Shown piece after piece: positions 59,910 through 64,000 of a stretch of DNA of 64,000 nt. The translations under genes and the position numbers were made by a program. Each line of letters begins with the position of its first letter. The stretch's first letter is position 1. Location of the stretch: contig NC_060201.1 in NCBI RefSeq assembly GCF_020623625.1, positions 1,977,682-2,041,681 of the forward strand, given 5' to 3'. The DNA comes from Saccharomycodes ludwigii (lineage: Eukaryota > Ascomycota > Saccharomycetes > Saccharomycodales > Saccharomycodaceae). The notes beneath the pieces were generated by a model that saw only the letters and a list, made by a program, of their open reading frames with translations, was not told the origin of the DNA and searched no databases.

Positions 59910-61481
59910 TTAAGCTGTTATTTCACTGCCCCCTGTGGAAGCTAAAGTCGTCTGAGAGGAAAATGCTAATAGCCATTTTATGTTAGTTAACATACATTTG
60001 CATGCCATTGTCCATTGAAAACTGGGTTTTTGTCCATTTAACTTAATACTTAATCCATTTATTTTGTCTTTCTCAATATTGTACGGTAATTCGGTCGGTG
60101 ATGATAAATGATTTAATATTTTCGTAGTTATAAACAATATTAATTCTAAAGTTTTATCAAATTCCGTTTCCTTCTGGAAAAAATTTTTGATTTCCTCTGT
60201 CAAGCTACTATTTGTTTCGTGATAACAATCATAAGATTTCCATACATATTTATGCTCAGTTTTACTGCTATCTGCACCTCCTTCTCGTACTAAAACCCTG
60301 GAATATGAACCCAGTGGAACTAATTGTATCCCATTTAAGCAAAGATTTAATTTCTCTAGCACACAAGAGAGCAATAGTATTATTTGACCCAACGCAGCAT
60401 TAATTTCTTTCCATGAAACGGGAAAATCATCATATCCGCCCAATCTCAATCCATTAATTGTCCCAAATGGTCCCTTATGCGTTATTTGGAAGATCTCGTT
60501 ACAAATATTAATTTTTCTTAAATCATCCAATTTGTTTAAAACACCATCATACTCCAATTTCAAAGACTTCCAATCTTGCCAGTAAACCAATGAATTCAAA
60601 TTTTTCAGATTAACCTCCTGCTGTATTTTGGTTGTCTCGGTAATAGACTCGGCCTCTTGAATTTTCAAATCCTTTAATTTTTTGTCTAATTTTGATGATT
60701 CATCTTCCAAATTTTTTAACTTTGATACCAATTCCAACTCGGTTTTCTCTAAAGAGGCGATTTCAGTTATGTTTTTTTTATCCTTTGTATTACTACTATT
60801 AGCAATATCATCATCTGTAATGCATGAACTTTCTTGTTGTAATCTATACAAAAATTTTTGATAAATATCTCTTTCTTTAATACTTGTTCCATGTTGTTTG
60901 GTAATTTCTTCTATAACTAAATCACAACAGTCTTTACACAAAGGATGGTCTATACCGCTTTTAAATGATAATATATTGAAAATAGTGGTTAGTGTATTTA
61001 AGTGTCTTGATAGCGTTGTTTTCCCATTTAACTTCGAAGAAGAAAATAAACTAGCTGTGTAATCGTTTCCTGATATACTCCCGTTGATATTACTAAGGTC
61101 AATATCTTGACTAAGATCTATATTACTATTATTGCCGCTACTTGTCAAACTATCAGCACTACTACCACCATCGATAATCTTATTACTATTATCATTTAAA
61201 AATACATATGAAGCTAAGGAATTAGAGATTTCAGGGTTGGAAAGTTCGTTTATCGGCTTAACAGACTGTAATTTTTCGAGCCTCTCTTTTGGTATATCAT
61301 TAGGTGTAATCTTTTTAGATCTTAAATTTTTATGGGGCAAAGATGTTATTATCTCATTCATTTGAGTTAAAGATAAATCTAATAGTGAATTATCCAAGTA
61401 TAAGGGTAAATGACATTTTTGACAATAAAAAAGTTCATCAGTATCATCAGTAGTGTTGTTGTCATCTATAATTTTTCCCAT
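59910..61481 (-). CDS. VPS30: Beclin-1 orthologue Vps30/Atg6
   Basis: Vps30 is a shared subunit of the Vps34 phosphatidylinositol 3-kinase complexes I (autophagy) and II (vacuolar sorting). The 523-residue protein starts with the zinc-ribbon-like CQKC (Cys20, Cys23), matched by CKDC (Cys182, Cys185), with a Ser/Asn-rich insert between. Next are a coiled coil at about 235-310 and the conserved BARA domain at about 320-515 (ICNEIFQITHKGPFGTINGLRLGG, then EINAALGQIILLL). The length fits S. cerevisiae Vps30 (557 aa). The coding strand has an A run about 20-36 nt ahead of the ATG. In S. cerevisiae, YPL120W would be expected on the plus strand here; the gene is inverted. Confidence 0.96.
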   Translation of the reverse strand: MGKIIDDNNTTDDTDELFYCQKCHLPLYLDNSLLDLSLTQMNEIITSLPHKNLRSKKITPNDIPKERLEKLQSVKPINELSNPEISNSLASYVFLNDNSNKIIDGGSSADSLTSSGNNSNIDLSQDIDLSNINGSISGNDYTASLFSSSKLNGKTTLSRHLNTLTTIFNILSFKSGIDHPLCKDCCDLVIEEITKQHGTSIKERDIYQKFLYRLQQESSCITDDDIANSSNTKDKKNITEIASLEKTELELVSKLKNLEDESSKLDKKLKDLKIQEAESITETTKIQQEVNLKNLNSLVYWQDWKSLKLEYDGVLNKLDDLRKINICNEIFQITHKGPFGTINGLRLGGYDDFPVSWKEINAALGQIILLLSCVLEKLNLCLNGIQLVPLGSYSRVLVREGGADSSKTEHKYVWKSYDCYHETNSSLTEEIKNFFQKETEFDKTLELILFITTKILNHLSSPTELPYNIEKDKINGLSIKLNGQKPSFQWTMACKCMLTNIKWLLAFSSQTTLASTGGSEITA

Positions 61482-61941
61482 ATTACTATATATTGAATTT
61501 TTTTTTTTTTTTTTTTTGAATATATGTTGTTAGCTTAGCTATTACCTGTTTCCCAGTATATGTAATACTTAAAAATTTAGACACAAACCAATTAGAGTAT
61601 CCTATAAAAAATCAATTAAGATGTTTTAATTGTTCTATAAATATTTGGGAAAACTATTTAAAAAAATAAATATAAAAGTAATTAATCAAATAATCGTGTA
61701 GCGGAATAAAGGGAAAAAAAAAATTAAAAAATTAAAAAAATAAAAAATTAAAAAATTTCAACCTATTAAATTAACTTTCATATAACATAAAATGACACAC
61801 ATTACCATGAATAACTGTCTAAAAATTATTAAAAAAATTTTGTTTTTTTTTTTTTTTTTATTATTATTATTATTCTTTATTTATTAAAATATTTTTATAC
61901 AGAGTTAATATTATCCTATATACAGGTAAATGAAATATGTT
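61482..61941. other. Intergenic between VPS30 start and GEP3 end
   Basis: Contents are a T run (61499-61517), an AAAAATT-type tandem (61713-61758), a T run (61841-61859) and an ATT run (61859-61875). It should hold the VPS30 promoter and GEP3 terminator. No gene is recognised. Confidence 0.6.
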
Positions 61942-63849
61942 TCAAATTTTATAATACCAAAACAAATTCACGGGCCTCTCATGTAACTTTTCAACAATAC
62001 TGTGCGGATCTACATTAACATACTTTCTTTGCATTATATCATTAGCAGTCCTCTCTAAAAAAATTTCTTTCATTTTTAATAATAAATCACCATCTTCTTC
62101 GTGTGCCATTGGATAAGTGTCTGAAATAATGCAACGGTCTGATGGGAAAAAATCATCATAATGAATTTTTTGTCTCTTTTTCTTCCCATTATTCTTGTTA
62201 GTATTTTCACAGTTGCTAGTTTCTTGTTCCTTTATTGCTTCATGATAACGATCAAATGTTAAATCGATTAACTTCATTAAAGGCTCTCTAACTGCGACTT
62301 TAATTCCTTTGGGTACCCAAATTTCATGCAATCCTTCATAGTTATAAGAACCAGTACTGGTTACTTGAAAATATCCAATATCTTTTAGCACGATTTCAAT
62401 TCCACCTTGAAACGGTGGAATAACATGTCTAACAAAGTTATTTTTGTCCGTTAGCTTTTTACTATTTACATAAAAATAGCCGGAGAGTGGATGGCTGTAT
62501 GGTTTAGGATTACTAGTATCTAACAGTTCATTAAGAATCTCCAATCCTTTATCTATATTTTTAAACTGGTAGGACTCTCCAGGAATGAATTGAGTCACTC
62601 TATTTATAGTATTGGGTGGCGCAACATAATAAAATAACCCACCTAAAGTATAGCACTTACCATTTTCAGTGCCTTTCAAAGTAGTATAAGGTCTTTTGTT
62701 AACTTTACTATTGTCAAAGCGATGAGTTTTCCTTATTAGATCACAGTATTTTTTAGAAACGTAATTAGATAAATCGTATTCGATATCTGAGGGTAAAGCC
62801 GATTGTGTCGTATAGCCTGGTAAGTCATAAATCAATTTTTCATTGTCTATCATATAGGGAGTGGCGTTTCTAGTTAAATTCGGGATGTGTGATACACCTG
62901 CCTTTTGTAAATGGAAAATACCGGTATTATGACACATAGAATCTTCAGTATTCTCATCGCCCTTATTAAGCTTATTATCGACTTTTTGGTAAGTTTTAGA
63001 ATTTAATTTGAATCCTTTATAGTTTTTCAATAAAGAATTTATCAATGTTGATTTACCAGCATTAGCAGTCCCTATTAAATAGTTTTTAGAATTTTTCAAA
63101 AGAGAATATACAGATGACACGTTCCAATTTTTATAAGCGGAAAACGCCACTATTTTATTACTTTTGAAATGCAAATATTTTTCAAAGAAAATTTTGAAAA
63201 ATGGTAATGCCTTGCGTTTCAAAAAAAATTCATTTTTACCTAATTGATCACCTTTTGATAATAATAATGAAAGATTATCAGTATTTCTGTCACTTTTGTT
63301 ATTTTTAGAAATGGCATATTTGGAGCTCAATTTGAAAATTTCTCTGTCAACATTGTGTGGGAAGTCAGATAATGGCATAATATAATGGATATATGCAGTC
63401 TCGTTGTGAGTTCTGCTTAAAAATTTATTTTCTATATCTTGCAAAGTGTATGCGGGGAATTCTTCTTTATTGTATTTATTCTGATATAATGCATCAGAAC
63501 ATCTTTTACAAACAATTCTTTTTCTGCCATCTTTATCTATCATTTCATGTGATATTATTGACTCTTCAGATTTTTTTGTTAACTCTTTGGCTTGCTGAAC
63601 ATCTTGAGAAAATAATAAGTATCTCACATCCTCAATGGTGGTGATTTTATTGCTTATTTGGGGCTTTGGCTTGATATAGAATCCAATTTTTTTAGGATCT
63701 TTGTCTTGTAATTCAATGCCGCATGAAAAACATTCCAAGTTTTTATTTTGGACAGTTGTTGTTACTAAACGCTTTGAATGCACATATTGTAAAGAAATCC
63801 TTGTCCTAAAATTTATTTGCCTAAATACACCAAGTTTATGCGGAAACAT
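61942..63849 (-). CDS. GEP3: Mitochondrial circularly permuted GTPase Gep3
   Basis: Gep3 (also Mtg3) is a matrix GTPase required for processing of the mitochondrial 15S rRNA and small-subunit assembly, and a genetic interactor of prohibitins. The 635-residue protein has a basic presequence. A zinc-type module is built from Cys40/Cys43 (CFSC) and Cys114/Cys117 (CKRC). The GTPase has the YqeH-like permuted motif order, with the G1 loop GTANAGKST at 260-268 and G3 DLPGY at 342-346 in the later half. The basic C-terminal region has a short Asn/Lys tract. It is longer than the S. cerevisiae protein (556 aa). YOR205C would be expected on the plus strand by the local pattern; like VPS30, it is inverted here. 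Confidence 0.92.
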   Translation of the reverse strand: MFPHKLGVFRQINFRTRISLQYVHSKRLVTTTVQNKNLECFSCGIELQDKDPKKIGFYIKPKPQISNKITTIEDVRYLLFSQDVQQAKELTKKSEESIISHEMIDKDGRKRIVCKRCSDALYQNKYNKEEFPAYTLQDIENKFLSRTHNETAYIHYIMPLSDFPHNVDREIFKLSSKYAISKNNKSDRNTDNLSLLLSKGDQLGKNEFFLKRKALPFFKIFFEKYLHFKSNKIVAFSAYKNWNVSSVYSLLKNSKNYLIGTANAGKSTLINSLLKNYKGFKLNSKTYQKVDNKLNKGDENTEDSMCHNTGIFHLQKAGVSHIPNLTRNATPYMIDNEKLIYDLPGYTTQSALPSDIEYDLSNYVSKKYCDLIRKTHRFDNSKVNKRPYTTLKGTENGKCYTLGGLFYYVAPPNTINRVTQFIPGESYQFKNIDKGLEILNELLDTSNPKPYSHPLSGYFYVNSKKLTDKNNFVRHVIPPFQGGIEIVLKDIGYFQVTSTGSYNYEGLHEIWVPKGIKVAVREPLMKLIDLTFDRYHEAIKEQETSNCENTNKNNGKKKRQKIHYDDFFPSDRCIISDTYPMAHEEDGDLLLKMKEIFLERTANDIMQRKYVNVDPHSIVEKLHERPVNLFWYYKI

Positions 63850-64000
63850 GTTATGAGATATGTATATATAAACTATATGCTTTCTGGGAGATTATTTCTT
63901 AGGAGCAAAGATCTATTATCACATCCAAGGAACATACATATATATATACGAGATTTTGGATTATCTTTAGATTAAATAAGGTTGATCTAAAAGTTGAAGC
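63850..64000. other. Right edge, upstream of GEP3
   Basis: Only 151 bp remain. There are TA runs (63859-63872 and 63940-63952) that could be TATA elements for GEP3. No start of another gene is visible. Confidence 0.55.

Noticed and set aside
1-64000. Mobile elements, virus-like elements, LTRs, CRISPR arrays
   Set aside because: I saw no transposase, reverse transcriptase, capsid-like or integrase frames, no long direct terminal repeats and no regularly spaced repeats. The only long duplicated sequence is the host ODC pair.
1-64000. tRNA, rRNA, snoRNA or snRNA genes
   Set aside because: Scanning gaps for GGTTCGANTCC-type B-boxes and for box C/D pairs gave only partial matches (for example GTGATGA near 5246 without a CTGA partner). 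None is supportable by eye.

Overview
The window is nuclear chromosomal DNA from a budding yeast of the Saccharomycetaceae/Saccharomycodaceae group. It is AT-rich, gene-dense and apparently intronless, with very many poly(dA:dT) runs of 15-36 nt between genes. I recognise 29 protein genes. I see no tRNA, rRNA, CRISPR array, transposon or virus-like element.

The gene order is the most informative large-scale feature. Nearly every gene belongs to one of two Saccharomyces cerevisiae tracks, YOR226C down to YOR205C and YPL135W down to YPL120W. Here the two tracks are zipped into one, with matching orientations from ISU1 to RNY1. That is the pattern expected for a lineage that did not undergo the Saccharomyces whole-genome duplication. 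The AT-richness, homopolymer runs and Asn tracts would suit a Saccharomycodes-like yeast, but the species assignment is only inference.

Layout. 2-6 kb: ISU1 (Fe-S scaffold), RPB8 (RNA polymerase subunit), DSC3 (Golgi ubiquitin ligase subunit). 6.3-10.6 kb: two divergent copies of a mitochondrial 2-oxodicarboxylate carrier (ODC). Their ends are almost identical, their middles differ strongly, and the spacer between them holds a Lys14-type site. 10.8-18 kb: MCT1, RDS2, COX11, RCN2, RPL5. 18.6-31 kb: STE13, RFC1, RUD3, AIM41, an unrecognised secretory-type ORF at the SPO19/SPR2 position, and TAF14. 31-43 kb: STE4, TBF1, HHO1, MGM1, RPB10. 43.9-59.4 kb: NAN1/UTP17, NPT1, KAP120, PTP2, an SPC29-like ORF, RNY1. 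59.9-63.8 kb: VPS30/ATG6 and GEP3, both inverted relative to the order expected from S. cerevisiae, which implies a rearrangement breakpoint after RNY1.

The genes are mostly unrelated housekeeping functions rather than a cluster acting together. Mitochondrial functions (ISU1, both ODC copies, MCT1, COX11, AIM41, MGM1, GEP3) and chromatin or transcription functions (RPB8, RPB10, TAF14, TBF1, HHO1, RDS2) recur. I found no evidence for a previously undescribed system. The best leads are the mosaic inverted ODC pair with its candidate lysine-pathway site, the ancestral gene order with its breakpoint, and the habit of placing long poly(A) runs just ahead of start codons.
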